Shown here: positions 28,009 through 37,355 of the stretch, one piece after another
How positions within the stretch are numbered: position 1 is the stretch's first letter
How the letters are laid out: each line of letters starts with the position of its first letter
NCBI RefSeq assembly: GCF_016653635.2
Contig: NZ_CP067420.1
Coordinates: forward strand, 4,366,001 to 4,430,000
Source: Skermanella sp. TT6
GTDB lineage: Bacteria; Pseudomonadota; Alphaproteobacteria; Azospirillales; Azospirillaceae
Reading direction: 5' to 3'
DNA: 64,000 nucleotides
Program-made: the position numbers and the translations under genes
Notes under the pieces: generated by a model
What the model saw: only the letters and a program-made list of their open reading frames with translations
Told to the model about the DNA's origin: nothing
The model's database searches: none

Positions 28009-28704
28009 TCAGCTGTCCGTGCGCACCCCGGCCAGGACTCCCTCGCCCGCCGCCCAGCGGGCGTCGGCATCGGGGGTCTCCAGCACGCGGGACAGACCCT
28101 CGATCAACTCGTAGGAGTTCCCGTCCAGTCCCCGATCGGCGAGCGCCGCGCGCAGGCAGTGCGACAGCAGCCGGCGCGACCGCATGTTGATCTTCGGAAC
28201 TGGGATTTGCGCGCGAGCGTCCCGCTCCCGCGTCGACCGCTCGCAGGCCGCGGCATCGAACGACGCGTAGGCCCGGCAGCCCAGCGGCCGGACCGGGTAG
28301 ATGCCGCACAGGCCGCCTTCCAGCATGGGACAGGGGAGGCCGAGCCCGACCCGCTCGACGGGAGACAGCCCGCGGGTCGCGGGCAAGGCGTCCGCCAGCC
28401 GGGACCGCAGCGCGTCGCGGCGTTCCGGCGGCCATGCCGCGACATGCTCGGCGATGGCCAGCAGTTCCGGCGCCGTCGCGGAGACATAGAGGTGGCAGCA
28501 ATGGTCGCAGCCCATGCGGCAGGCGACCGTCTGGCGCGGCGGATGCGCCTCCACCGTCTGTTCCAACTGGCGATGGCAGGCCGCCACGAGGCTGCGGAGC
28601 CGCTCGCGGGTCGGCTTGGCGATCAGCGCCCGGAACCGCGCGGTCTGGCGGGCGACCTCCCCGGGGGTGGGCGGGTCCGTGGGCAGGGGCTTCTGCGGTC
28701 TCAT
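28009..28704 (-). CDS. YkgJ-family cysteine cluster protein
   Basis: 231 aa protein with the zinc/iron-chelating Cys pattern: ACRMGCDHCCH, CPMLEGGLCGIYPVRPLGCRAY, with further Cys at ACERS and HCL. The YPxRPxxCR block is the family hallmark. Biochemical role unsettled; members are thought to bind a metal or Fe-S cluster. 17 bases from the convergent kinase gene. Confidence 0.8.
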   Translation of the reverse strand: MRPQKPLPTDPPTPGEVARQTARFRALIAKPTRERLRSLVAACHRQLEQTVEAHPPRQTVACRMGCDHCCHLYVSATAPELLAIAEHVAAWPPERRDALRSRLADALPATRGLSPVERVGLGLPCPMLEGGLCGIYPVRPLGCRAYASFDAAACERSTRERDARAQIPVPKINMRSRRLLSHCLRAALADRGLDGNSYELIEGLSRVLETPDADARWAAGEGVLAGVRTDS

Positions 28705-28750
28705 GGGGCGGTTATAGGACAGACCCGGCGGTTTCGAAAACGGTCCTTCC

Positions 28751-29614
28751 TCAGGAGGCGAAACGCTTCGCCCCGGCGACGCAGAGCACCACGGCCACGG
28801 TGACCGCGACCATCGGCCAGCCGACCGCCTCGCCCAGCAGGGTCGCGGCCAGGGTCAGCCCGAAGAAGGGCTGGAGAAGCTGCAGCTGCCCGACGGCGGC
28901 GATTCCGCCCTGGGACAGGCCGCGATACCAGAAGACGAAGCCGATCAGCATGCTGAACAGCGACACATAGGCGAGGCCCAGCCATGCCGCGTGGCCGATG
29001 CCCGCCCACGACGACGGCATGCCGTACAGGCTCGCCGGGACCATGACCGGCATGGACAGCACCAGCGCCCAGGAGATCACCTGCCAGCCGCCGAGCTTCC
29101 GGGACAGCCTGCCGCCCTCGGCATAGCCCAGGCCGCAAACGATGATGGCCGCGAGCATCAGCATGTCTCCGGCGACCGATCCGCCACGGCCCTGAACCAG
29201 CGCATACCCGGCGACGAGCGCGCTGCCGAGGCCGGAAAAGACCCAGAAGGCCGGACGCGGCCGCTCGCCGCCGCGCAGGACGCCGAAGGTCGCCGTCGCC
29301 AGCGGCAGGAGGCCGATGAAGACGATGGACTGGGCGGAGGTGATGCGCTCCAGCGCCAAGGCCGTGAGCAGCGGGAATCCGACGACGACGCCCAAGGCCA
29401 CGACGGCCAGGGAGGCGAGATCGCCCCGGTCCGGGCGTTTCTGCCGGAACGCGGCCAGGAGTGCGGCCGCCAGGATTCCGGCGATGGCCGCCCGGGCGAC
29501 GGTCAGGAAGACCGGGTCGAACTCCACCACGGCGACCCGCGTCGCAGGGAGCGATCCGCTGAAGATCAGCATCCCGATGAAACCGTTGATCCAACCGCTC
29601 GAGGCCTTGTCCAT
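28751..29614 (-). CDS. DMT-superfamily (EamA) transporter
   Basis: 287 aa inner-membrane protein with about ten hydrophobic segments in two EamA repeats. The start ATG 29614 (MDKASSGWINGFIGML) has GGGGAGAG upstream. Family members export amino acids, nucleosides or other metabolites; the substrate cannot be read from the sequence. Leftward, 46 bases before the YkgJ gene. Confidence 0.85.
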   Translation of the reverse strand: MDKASSGWINGFIGMLIFSGSLPATRVAVVEFDPVFLTVARAAIAGILAAALLAAFRQKRPDRGDLASLAVVALGVVVGFPLLTALALERITSAQSIVFIGLLPLATATFGVLRGGERPRPAFWVFSGLGSALVAGYALVQGRGGSVAGDMLMLAAIIVCGLGYAEGGRLSRKLGGWQVISWALVLSMPVMVPASLYGMPSSWAGIGHAAWLGLAYVSLFSMLIGFVFWYRGLSQGGIAAVGQLQLLQPFFGLTLAATLLGEAVGWPMVAVTVAVVLCVAGAKRFAS

Positions 29615-29750
29615 GCACTCTCCCCTTTCCGGCGAGTATCGGCCACCGGGGATGGCTTTGCCAGGGACAGTCCGTTGCGATCCACGGCTGTCCGGCACGG
29701 AGATCGCTTATTCTGCGAAAGGGTTAATCGCGGGCAGAAACATTCCTTTT

Positions 29751-29844
29751 TCGTCATGGCCGGACTTGATCCGGCCATCGTTCGCGGGAAGCATCGAAGC
29801 CTCCGTGCCTTGAGATCCGCGGGTCAAGCCCGCGGATGACGAAA
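29751..29844. repeat. Bipartite extragenic palindrome (ATGACGA-ended)
   Basis: Outer ends TCGTCAT (29751-29757) and ATGACGA are inverted. Two 23-base hairpins lie inside: ATGGCCGGA/TCCGGCCAT around CTTGA (29756-29778), and ATCCGCGGG/CCCGCGGAT around TCAAG (29815-29837). This is the common alphaproteobacterial intergenic repeat seen after many genes. Confidence 0.7.
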
Positions 29845-30137
29845 CGAAGGAGAAAACAGTCGCCAGGAATGTTCTCAATGGTTGATTAACAAGTACCGTG
29901 CCGGACAGCCGTAGTTGCGGTCGGGAAAAAACCGTATCGGTCCGAAGGACAGTGCGGGTGGACGACGGTGTCGGCCCGGGCACGAGTAGCGGGACGCTCG
30001 CCTGGCGCGTCATGCGGGCGAGCCGCCGGCCGCTTCCAAGGTTAACTTAGCCCAATGCTCCGACCCGCGGATCTTCAGCACGCTGGAAGAGTCATTTTTT
30101 CAAAGAAGACCGGATCGCTCCGCCTCCGGCGATCCCA

Positions 30138-30143
30138 TATAAT
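30138..30143 (+). promoter_or_regulatory. Candidate -10 box for the indolepyruvate oxidoreductase gene
   Basis: TATAAT in an AT-rich patch upstream of the gene; the -35 position is weak. Tentative. Confidence 0.3.
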
Positions 30144-30296
30144 TTTTTGTCTGCGCGACAGGATGTTGCGGATATTCGTTGCGTTTTCACGGGACTCATC
30201 CCCGATGGATTGCAGAAAAGGACAGTAAGAGTTACCTTTTTCACAAGAAGAAAAAAAAGACGGTTCTTAGGATCGCTCTCCAAGGAGGAACGGAAC

Positions 30297-33200
30297 ATGA
30301 CGCTCCCGGCAGTCAAACTGGACGACAAATACACGCTCGAAAGCGGGCGGGTGTTCCTGACCGGCACCCAGGCGTTGGTCCGGCTGCCCATGATGCAGCG
30401 CCAGCGCGACGTCGCCGCGGGACTGAACACGGGCTGCTTCATCTCCGGCTACCGGGGATCGCCGCTCGGCGGGTTCGACCAGGCGCTGTGGAAGGCGCGC
30501 AAGTTCCTGGCCTCCAACCATATCCAGTTCCAGCCCGGCGTGAACGAGGAGCTGGGCGCCACGGCCGTGTGGGGCAGCCAGCAGGTCGGCATGTTCCCGG
30601 GTGCCCGCTACGACGGCGTCTTCTCCCTGTGGTACGGCAAGGGGCCGGGCGTGGACCGTTCGGGCGACGTGTTCAAGCACGGCAACGCGGCGGGAACGTC
30701 CCGGAACGGCGGCGTCCTGGTGCTGGCCGGCGACGACCATTCCTGCAAGTCCTCGACGTTCCCGCACCAGTCGGAGCACGCCTTCGTCGGCTCGATGATC
30801 CCGGTGCTGAACCCCGCGGGCGTACAGGAATTCCTCGACCTCGGCCTGATGGGCTGGGCGATGTCGCGCTTTTCCGGCTGCTGGATCGCCTTCAAGACCA
30901 TCGCGGAGACGGTGGACAGCTCGGCTTCGGTCTCGATCGATCCGCTGCGCGTCAACTACGTGGTTCCGGACTTCGACATGCCGGTCGGCGGGCTCAACAT
31001 CCGCTGGCCCGATCCGCCGCTCGAACAGGAAGAGCGGCTGATGAAGTACAAGCTCTACGCGGCGCTGGCCTTCGCGCGGGCCAACCGGCTGGACAGGACC
31101 GTGATATCCTCCCCCCGCCCGCGGCTGGGCGTGGTCACCACCGGCAAGAGCTACCTGGACGTCCGGCAGGCGCTGGACGACCTCAACATCTCCGAGGAGA
31201 TGGCCGCCGACATCGGGCTGACCGTCTACAAGGTCGCCATGGCGTGGCCGCTGGAGCGCGAGGGCATCCGCCAGTTCGCCCAGGGCCTGGAAGAGATCGT
31301 GGTGGTCGAGGAAAAGCGGGCGCTGATCGAGAACCAGCTGAAGGAACAGCTCTACAACTGGCATCCGGACGTGCGCCCGCGGGTCGTCGGCAAGTTCGAC
31401 GAGGGGGCGCGCGAGATGCTGCCCTCCTACAACGAGCTGTCGCTGGCCCGCATCGCCGTGGTGATCGGCCGCCGCCTGCTGAAATTCTTCGACCACGAGG
31501 GCATCCGCCGCCGGGTCGAGTTCCTGGACCGGCAGGAGAACGCGAAGGCCAGGAAGGCCCTGGTCGAGCGCAAGCCGTATTTCTGCTCCGGCTGCCCGCA
31601 CAACAGCTCCACCGTGGTGCCCGAGGGCAGCCGCGCGGTGGCCGGGATCGGCTGCCACTACATGGCGACCTGGATGGACCGGCGGACCGAGACCTTCACC
31701 CAGATGGGCGGCGAAGGCGTGCCCTGGATCGGTCAGGCCCCCTTCACCGACGAGCAGCACATCTTCGCCAACCTGGGCGACGGGACCTATTTCCATTCCG
31801 GCCTGCTGGCGGTCCGGGCCGCCATCGCGGCCAAGGTCAACATCACCTACAAGATCCTGTTCAACGACGCCGTCGCCATGACCGGCGGGCAGGCCCATGA
31901 CGGCGTGCTGACGGTGCCGCAGATCAGCAAGCAACTCGCCGCCGAGGGCGCCCGGCGCATCGTGGTGGTGACCGACGAGCCGGAGAAATATGCCGGGCCG
32001 GTCGGGCTGGCCCCCGGCGTCAAGGTCGAGCACCGCGACGACCTGGACCGCGTGCAGCGCGAATTGCGCGAAGTCCAGGGCACCAGCATCCTGATCTACG
32101 ACCAGACCTGCGCCGCGGAGAAGCGCCGGCGCCGGAAGCGCAAGATCATGGTCGATCCGCCCAAGCGGGTGATGATCAACGAGCAGGTCTGCGAGGGCTG
32201 CGGCGATTGCTCGAAGAAGTCCAACTGCCTGTCGGTGGTTCCGGTCGAGACCGAGTTCGGCCGCAAACGCCAGATCGACCAGTCCACCTGCAACAAGGAC
32301 TTCTCCTGCGTCAAGGGCTTCTGCCCGAGCTTCGTGACAGTCCATGGCGGGCAGCTCCGCAAGCCGAAGCCGGCGGCGGCGGGCAAACCGGCGGCCGTGG
32401 AGCAGACCGCGGCGGAGATGCCGCTTCCCGAGCCGGCCCGCCCCGGCCTGGACCATCCCTACGGCATCCTGGTCACCGGCATCGGAGGGACGGGCGTCGT
32501 GACCATCGGCGCGATCCTCGGCATGGCGGCCCATATCGAAGGCAAGGGCTGCTCGGTCCTGGACCAGGCGGGCCTGGCGCAGAAGGGCGGCGCCGTGACC
32601 AGCCATATCCGCATCGCGCCGCGGCCGGAAGACCTGCACGCGGTCCGCATCGCGGCCGGCGGGGCGAAGCTGGTGATCGGCTGCGACCTGGTGGTGGCGG
32701 CCAGCGGCGACTGCTTGTCCAAGATGGCCCCGGACTTCACCCATGCCGTGATCAACGAACACGAGACGATCACCGCCGAGTTCACCCGCAACGCCGATTT
32801 CCGGATCCCGGCCCGGGACCTGCTGGGCGAGATCGCCAAGTCCTGCGGCGGGGGGGACAAGCTGACCACCCTGGACGCCACCGGCTTGGCAACCGCGCTG
32901 ATGGGCGACTCCATCGCGACCAACCTGTTCATGCTGGGGGCCGCCTACCAGAAGGGCTTCGTGCCGGTCTCGGCGGACGCGATCGAGCAGGCGATCGAAC
33001 TGAACGGCGTCGCGGTCGACATGAACATGCAGGCCTTCCGCTGGGGCCGCCGCGCCGCCCTGGACGCGGCGGCGGTCAAGGATGCGGCCGCACCCGCCGC
33101 CGCGGCGCAGCGGGACGCCGAGGCGGACAAGCCGTCGCACCGCCAGCTGTCGGAGACGCTGGACGAGGTGATCCGGCGCCGGGTGGCCTACCTGACCGAC

Positions 33201-33815
33201 TACCAGGACGCGGCTTACGCCGCACGCTACGAGAGGCAGGTGAACTGGGTGCGTCAGGTCGAGGCCGAGCGCGCCAGGGGCAGGACCGGGCTGGCCGAGG
33301 CGGTCGCCCGCAACTACTTCAAGCTACTGGCCTACAAGGACGAGTACGAGGTCGCCCGGCTCTACACCGACGGCACCTTCCTGAAGCAGCTCCGGGAGCA
33401 GTTCGAGGGCGACTACAAGCTGGAGTTCCACCTCGCCCCGCCCATGCTGTCGGAGACCGACCCCGCCACCGGCGAGCCCCGGAAGAAGGCCTATGGTCCG
33501 TGGATGCTGAAGGCTTTCCAGGCGCTGGCCCGCATGAAGGGCCTGCGCGGCACCCGCTTCGACCCGTTCGGCCGGACCGCCGAGCGGAAGCTGGAGCGGC
33601 AGTTGATCGCCGACTACGAGAAGACCGTCGCCGAGCTTCTGTCGGGCCTCACCTACGGGAACCACGGCCTTGCGGTGGAGATCGCCGGCATTCCCGACCG
33701 CATCCGCGGCTTCGGCCCGGTCAAGGACCGTCACCTGTCCGACGCCAAGGCGAACGAGGCGGCGCTGCTGGAAGCCTTCCGCAACCCCGCCCCGACGCCG
33801 ATGGCGGCGGAGTGA
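30297..33815 (+). CDS. Indolepyruvate:ferredoxin oxidoreductase, fused IorAB type
   Basis: 1172 aa enzyme that oxidatively decarboxylates indolepyruvate and other aryl-pyruvates to acyl-CoA with ferredoxin as acceptor. The start ATG 30297 follows AAGGAGGAAC. Order: an N-terminal pyrimidine-binding/transketolase-like part (GYRGSPLGGFDQ, NEELGATAVWGSQQ), the TPP-binding part (FCSGCPHNSST, GDGTYFHSG), a Cys-rich segment at about 632-680 (CEGCGDCSKKSNC, CNKDFSCVKGFCPS) for Fe-S, the gamma-subunit-like domain (GIGGTGVVTIGAILG), and a C-terminal domain of the fused alphaproteobacterial type. It acts in phenylalanine/tyrosine/tryptophan and phenylacetate metabolism. Its stop directly abuts the convergent glucosidase gene. 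Confidence 0.93.
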   Translation: MTLPAVKLDDKYTLESGRVFLTGTQALVRLPMMQRQRDVAAGLNTGCFISGYRGSPLGGFDQALWKARKFLASNHIQFQPGVNEELGATAVWGSQQVGMFPGARYDGVFSLWYGKGPGVDRSGDVFKHGNAAGTSRNGGVLVLAGDDHSCKSSTFPHQSEHAFVGSMIPVLNPAGVQEFLDLGLMGWAMSRFSGCWIAFKTIAETVDSSASVSIDPLRVNYVVPDFDMPVGGLNIRWPDPPLEQEERLMKYKLYAALAFARANRLDRTVISSPRPRLGVVTTGKSYLDVRQALDDLNISEEMAADIGLTVYKVAMAWPLEREGIRQFAQGLEEIVVVEEKRALIENQLKEQLYNWHPDVRPRVVGKFDEGAREMLPSYNELSLARIAVVIGRRLLKFFDHEGIRRRVEFLDRQENAKARKALVERKPYFCSGCPHNSSTVVPEGSRAVAGIGCHYMATWMDRRTETFTQMGGEGVPWIGQAPFTDEQHIFANLGDGTYFHSGLLAVRAAIAAKVNITYKILFNDAVAMTGGQAHDGVLTVPQISKQLAAEGARRIVVVTDEPEKYAGPVGLAPGVKVEHRDDLDRVQRELREVQGTSILIYDQTCAAEKRRRRKRKIMVDPPKRVMINEQVCEGCGDCSKKSNCLSVVPVETEFGRKRQIDQSTCNKDFSCVKGFCPSFVTVHGGQLRKPKPAAAGKPAAVEQTAAEMPLPEPARPGLDHPYGILVTGIGGTGVVTIGAILGMAAHIEGKGCSVLDQAGLAQKGGAVTSHIRIAPRPEDLHAVRIAAGGAKLVIGCDLVVAASGDCLSKMAPDFTHAVINEHETITAEFTRNADFRIPARDLLGEIAKSCGGGDKLTTLDATGLATALMGDSIATNLFMLGAAYQKGFVPVSADAIEQAIELNGVAVDMNMQAFRWGRRAALDAAAVKDAAAPAAAAQRDAEADKPSHRQLSETLDEVIRRRVAYLTDYQDAAYAARYERQVNWVRQVEAERARGRTGLAEAVARNYFKLLAYKDEYEVARLYTDGTFLKQLREQFEGDYKLEFHLAPPMLSETDPATGEPRKKAYGPWMLKAFQALARMKGLRGTRFDPFGRTAERKLERQLIADYEKTVAELLSGLTYGNHGLAVEIAGIPDRIRGFGPVKDRHLSDAKANEAALLEAFRNPAPTPMAAE

Positions 33816-35495
33816 TCAGCCGTCCCGAAGCGCCAGGAAGGCGCCCAGCGGCGGCAGGCCGACCCTGATCCCGTCCTGCGGCGAGCCGTCGAGAAGCGCC
33901 GCCGGGCCGGGAAGCGGGATTTCGATGGCACTGTAGCGGCCGGCCGGCAGGACATAGTCCGCCCGGCCGCAGGACAGGTTGAAGACGGCGGCCAGCCGGT
34001 CGCCGCGCGTGAAGGACAGGACCGGCCCGTCCTCGTCCACCTGCCCTGCCCCGCCTTGCTTGAGTTCGGGATGGAGGCGGCGGAGAGCCAGGCAGCGCCG
34101 CCAGACGTTCAAGGTGGAGTCGGGCCGCATCTCCTGGCGGTCCGCCGCCAGGGCGCGGTGGGCTTCCGTGACCGGCAGCCAGGGCTTCCCGCCGCGGGTG
34201 AAACCGGCATGTTCGGCGCCCGCGATCCAGGGCATCGGCGTGCGGGAACCGTCGCGGCCCTTGAACTCGGGCCAGAAGGCGATGCCGAACGGGTCGCGCA
34301 GATCCTCGCGGTCGAGATCGGCCTGGGGCAGCCCCAACTCCTCCCCCTGGTAGAGGCACAGGGTACCGGGCAGGCAGCAGAACAGCAGCGCCAGCAGGGC
34401 CGCGAAGCGTTCGGGGTCGGCTCCCGCCGGCCGCCAGCGCGAGGCCGCACGCTCCACGTCGTGGTTGCTGAAGCTCCAGCAGGTGGCGCTCCCCGGTCCG
34501 GCCGCCGTCAGCGCGGCGTGGAAAGTCCCGGCGGCGAAGGGCCGCTTGGGCAGGTCGAGGGTGTAGGCGGCATCGAGCCCGCCCGGCTTCGTGTAGCGGT
34601 CGATCCGCTGCGCGGCACCGGGCTGGCTCGACAGTTCGCCCAGCAGCGCGCGGTCGCCGAAGCCGTCGGCGGCGGCCCGGATCCGCTCCAGCACGCCCCG
34701 GACGTCGAAGTGGGCGACGTCGAAGACATGGGCCTGCATGCCGAACGGCTTTGCCGGGATCTCCGCCGGCTTGGCCGACAGCGGCGGGTTGGCGCGCAGG
34801 GCCGGGTCGCGCATCAGGAAATCGACCGCGTCGAGGCGGAAGCCGTCGACCCCGCGCTCCAGCCAGAAGCGGGCGGCGTCCAGCAGGGCCGCCATCACGC
34901 CTTCGTTCCGTAGGTTCAGCGTCGGCTGGCTCGCCAGGAAGTGATGAAGGAAATACTGCCGGCGCCGGGGTTCCCAGGTCCAGGCCGGCCCGCCGAACAC
35001 CGACAGCCAGTTGTTGGGCGCCGTGCCGTCGGCCGCCGGATCGGCCCAGACATACCAGTCCGCCCGCTCGCCCCGTTTCGAGCGGCGGCTTTCCTCGAAC
35101 CAGGGATGCCGGTCGGAGGTGTGGCCGCAGACCAGGTCGATCATCAGCTTCAGGCCGCGCCGGTGGGTCTCCGCCAGCAGCCGGTCGAAGGTGTCGACCG
35201 TGCCCATGCGCGGATCGACGCCCTTGTGGTCGGTGATGTCGTAGCCGAAATCGGCGAGCGGCGACGGCTGGAAGGGAGACAGCCAGACGGCATCCACGCC
35301 CAGCGAGGCGACATGGTCGAGCCGCCGGATCACCCCTTCCAGGTCGCCGTACCCGTCGCCGTCGGTATCGAGAAAGCTCAACGGATAGATCTGGTAGATC
35401 GCCGCGCCGTGCAGCCAGCATCCAGGAGAGGTCAAGTCCCGCTTCCCATGAAGAACGGCCGGAGCACGGGGCGGCTCCGCCAGTCGAGGTGCCAT
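33816..35495 (-). CDS. GH13 alpha-glucosidase / oligosaccharide hydrolase
   Basis: 559 aa alpha-amylase-family glycosidase acting on alpha-1,4 or alpha-1,6 glucosides. The Asp nucleophile is Asp222 (GFRLDAVD), the acid Glu287 (LLGELSS) and the third Asp is Asp346 (FSNHDVER). The first conserved region reads LVCGHTSDRHPWF, where the usual Asn before HTSD is Gly. It opens with IYQIYPLSFLDTDGDGYGDL, which has the oligo-1,6-glucosidase/alpha-glucosidase Ca-like loop. No signal peptide, so intracellular. The start could be later, near WLHGAAIYQIYP, if the first 25 residues are untranslated. Confidence 0.9.
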   Translation of the reverse strand: MAPRLAEPPRAPAVLHGKRDLTSPGCWLHGAAIYQIYPLSFLDTDGDGYGDLEGVIRRLDHVASLGVDAVWLSPFQPSPLADFGYDITDHKGVDPRMGTVDTFDRLLAETHRRGLKLMIDLVCGHTSDRHPWFEESRRSKRGERADWYVWADPAADGTAPNNWLSVFGGPAWTWEPRRRQYFLHHFLASQPTLNLRNEGVMAALLDAARFWLERGVDGFRLDAVDFLMRDPALRANPPLSAKPAEIPAKPFGMQAHVFDVAHFDVRGVLERIRAAADGFGDRALLGELSSQPGAAQRIDRYTKPGGLDAAYTLDLPKRPFAAGTFHAALTAAGPGSATCWSFSNHDVERAASRWRPAGADPERFAALLALLFCCLPGTLCLYQGEELGLPQADLDREDLRDPFGIAFWPEFKGRDGSRTPMPWIAGAEHAGFTRGGKPWLPVTEAHRALAADRQEMRPDSTLNVWRRCLALRRLHPELKQGGAGQVDEDGPVLSFTRGDRLAAVFNLSCGRADYVLPAGRYSAIEIPLPGPAALLDGSPQDGIRVGLPPLGAFLALRDG

Positions 35496-35652
35496 CCTGA
35501 CGGGAAACCCGTCAATAAGGGGTAAATGCCGTTCTTTCGGGCCGGGCTGCCGCCGCAGCTTGTTATTCGGCGATGCCGAAACACCTTACCGGATTGCCTG
35601 TTGGGGGCGTCGTCCAGGTAGCCGTACCACGGTAGCTCCCTCAACGAACGCC

Positions 35653-36045
35653 ATGAGACCACCCATGAAACCATCGCCGCCAGCAACCGCCATGCTCCTG
35701 ATCGCGGCAGGAACGCTGTCCGCCTGCGCCGGGTTCGAAGCTCCGCGACAGGAGGCGACGAACCCCGCCTACGAGGCGCGGCTCGCCCAGCTCGCCCAGC
35801 ACCAGTGCAATTCCCGCGTCGCGGGCGCCGTCGAAGGGGCCGGCGTCAGGCCCGAGGAGATCACCGAACTCTTCTATACCCGGGAGATGGACGGCACGAA
35901 CGACCGTATCGTCCGCTACACGGCATGGATGCGGCTGGCCGGACAGCCGGGCCACCTGATCGTGGACGCCGACGCCCTGAGCTGCCGGGCGATGCAGGTC
36001 TATACCCGGGGCGGGGCGGAGGTGGCGGGCGTATCGTCCTTCTAG
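35653..36045 (+). CDS. Small lipoprotein
   Basis: 130 aa. A type II signal peptide ends in the lipobox L-S-A-C (AMLLIAAGTLSAC), so the mature protein is lipidated and envelope-anchored. ATG 35653 and ATG 35665 are both possible starts. The mature part contains an early Cys pair candidate (HQCNSRV and LSCRAMQV). Family unknown. Convergent, with a 4-base overlap, with the hydrolase gene. Confidence 0.75.
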   Translation: MRPPMKPSPPATAMLLIAAGTLSACAGFEAPRQEATNPAYEARLAQLAQHQCNSRVAGAVEGAGVRPEEITELFYTREMDGTNDRIVRYTAWMRLAGQPGHLIVDADALSCRAMQVYTRGGAEVAGVSSF

Positions 36046-37166
36046 GGCCTGAAGAAGCCGGGCGTTCCCCAGGCCGCGGGCGTGCCGTCCTGAAGCCGGC
36101 GGCGTGCCTCCTCCCGGCTTCGAGCCAGGAAGCGGTTTCCCGGCTCCAGGGCGCTAGCCTGGTCGTACGCGGCCAGGGCTTCGCCGAAGCGGCCCTGCGC
36201 TTCCAGCGCCAGGGCCAGATGCAGGCCGTATTGCCCGCGGTCGGGCGCCAGCCTCAGGGCCAGCCGGTGGGCGGCCTCCGCCTTGGCGAAGGCGCCCTCC
36301 TCGCGCTCGATGACGCCGATCTCGTCATGGGCGGCGTCGGCATCGGGATAGAGGGCAAGGCAGTGGCCGAGGCGCCCGCGCGCCGCCCGGCGGTCTCCCG
36401 CCAGCCGCAGGCGCCGTGCCTCGATCAGGGCATCCGCGGCATCGCCCGCCTCGAAGATCCGGCCTTCCAGCGGCAGGAATGCCGGCAGGCTGCCGTCGCG
36501 CGCGAAATCCCGTATCAGCGGTCGCCAGACCCCGAAGCGGTGCAGCATCGCCGGTACCTCGTGGCCGACGCCGCGCAGCGAGCGGAGGCGTATTCCGGGC
36601 AGGTGGGCGACGCGGCGGGCATAGTCCAGGTCGAACAGGTCCGATTCGCCGATGATGATGCTGGTGCGCCGGTCGGCTGCGGGCCGGCTCAGGACCGGCA
36701 GCAGGTCGGGATAGGGGGAAAGCGGCCGTCCGGCCAGAAAGCCCCGGCTGCGGCTGCCGGGCTGGTCCAGCAGGGTCTCCGGCCCGATCGCCAGCACCCG
36801 GTCGGCATTGATCAGTTCCCCGAACAGGAGCGCCGCGTAGGCTCCCATGGAATTGCCGATGCAGACCACGGTCCTGGGGGCGACCTGCTGCATCATGATC
36901 CGCAGGCCTTCGGCCGTCGAGTCGATGTCGTTGCCCAGTCCGGGCACGCCGTCCCGGTACCAGCCGTTGCCGGGAGTATTCACGAACAGCTTGTTGACCG
37001 GGACGTCGCGGAAGCTGGCGTAGAAGGAGAAGCGTCCCGGCGGCTCGGACACATGGGAGAAGACGATGGCCAGCACGTCGCTGTCCGGGCTCCGGTCCAG
37101 CCGGAACCACTCGATCATGCTGTCCGGGCAAGGGGTTTCGGCGTCCAAGATGTACGGTCCCGTCAT
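36042..37166 (-). CDS. Alpha/beta-hydrolase with C-terminal TPR repeats
   Basis: 374 aa. The N-terminal ~220 residues are an alpha/beta-hydrolase-like domain: nucleophile elbow GNSMGAYAA, an acidic residue in GESDLFDLDY, and His in GVGHEVP. From about 240 on there are tetratricopeptide-type helical pairs (AHDEIGVIEREEGAFAKAEA, LALALEAQGRFGEALAAYDQA). The combination resembles polysaccharide-biosynthesis-associated or capsule hydrolases, but the substrate is not identifiable. No signal peptide. Confidence 0.75.
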   Translation of the reverse strand: MTGPYILDAETPCPDSMIEWFRLDRSPDSDVLAIVFSHVSEPPGRFSFYASFRDVPVNKLFVNTPGNGWYRDGVPGLGNDIDSTAEGLRIMMQQVAPRTVVCIGNSMGAYAALLFGELINADRVLAIGPETLLDQPGSRSRGFLAGRPLSPYPDLLPVLSRPAADRRTSIIIGESDLFDLDYARRVAHLPGIRLRSLRGVGHEVPAMLHRFGVWRPLIRDFARDGSLPAFLPLEGRIFEAGDAADALIEARRLRLAGDRRAARGRLGHCLALYPDADAAHDEIGVIEREEGAFAKAEAAHRLALRLAPDRGQYGLHLALALEAQGRFGEALAAYDQASALEPGNRFLARSREEARRRLQDGTPAAWGTPGFFRP

Positions 37167-37355
37167 TGCGACGGACCGTATGGTGACCGTTTACCGTTAA
37201 GGGACTTTCGCGGCGATGGTGACAAATGCGTGAGAGGCGGGGCAAGTCGCGAACCTCTTTCCCCGCTTCCGGATCCCGGCTTGCGCCCCGCCGCCGGCCA
37301 TGCCAGACAATGATGCGACGCAGCATCGGCGGACGCCGGGGATGGGGGCGAGGGC

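Larger units (their letters stand above)
29615..30296. other. Long intergenic region and leader of the indolepyruvate oxidoreductase gene
   Basis: About 680 bases without a credible gene. It contains a bipartite extragenic palindrome (29751-29844) and then a relatively AT-rich 300 bases running into the oxidoreductase gene, including a perfect TATAAT at 30138-30143 and A-rich tracts at 30250-30260. The distance from that -10 to ATG 30297 would give a leader of roughly 145 bases, long enough for attenuation or other leader control, though I see no obvious leader peptide. Confidence 0.45.

Noticed and set aside
30267-33140. Long antisense frame opposite the indolepyruvate oxidoreductase
   Set aside because: Low-complexity His/Asp/Leu-rich translation; the sense frame has full domain signatures.
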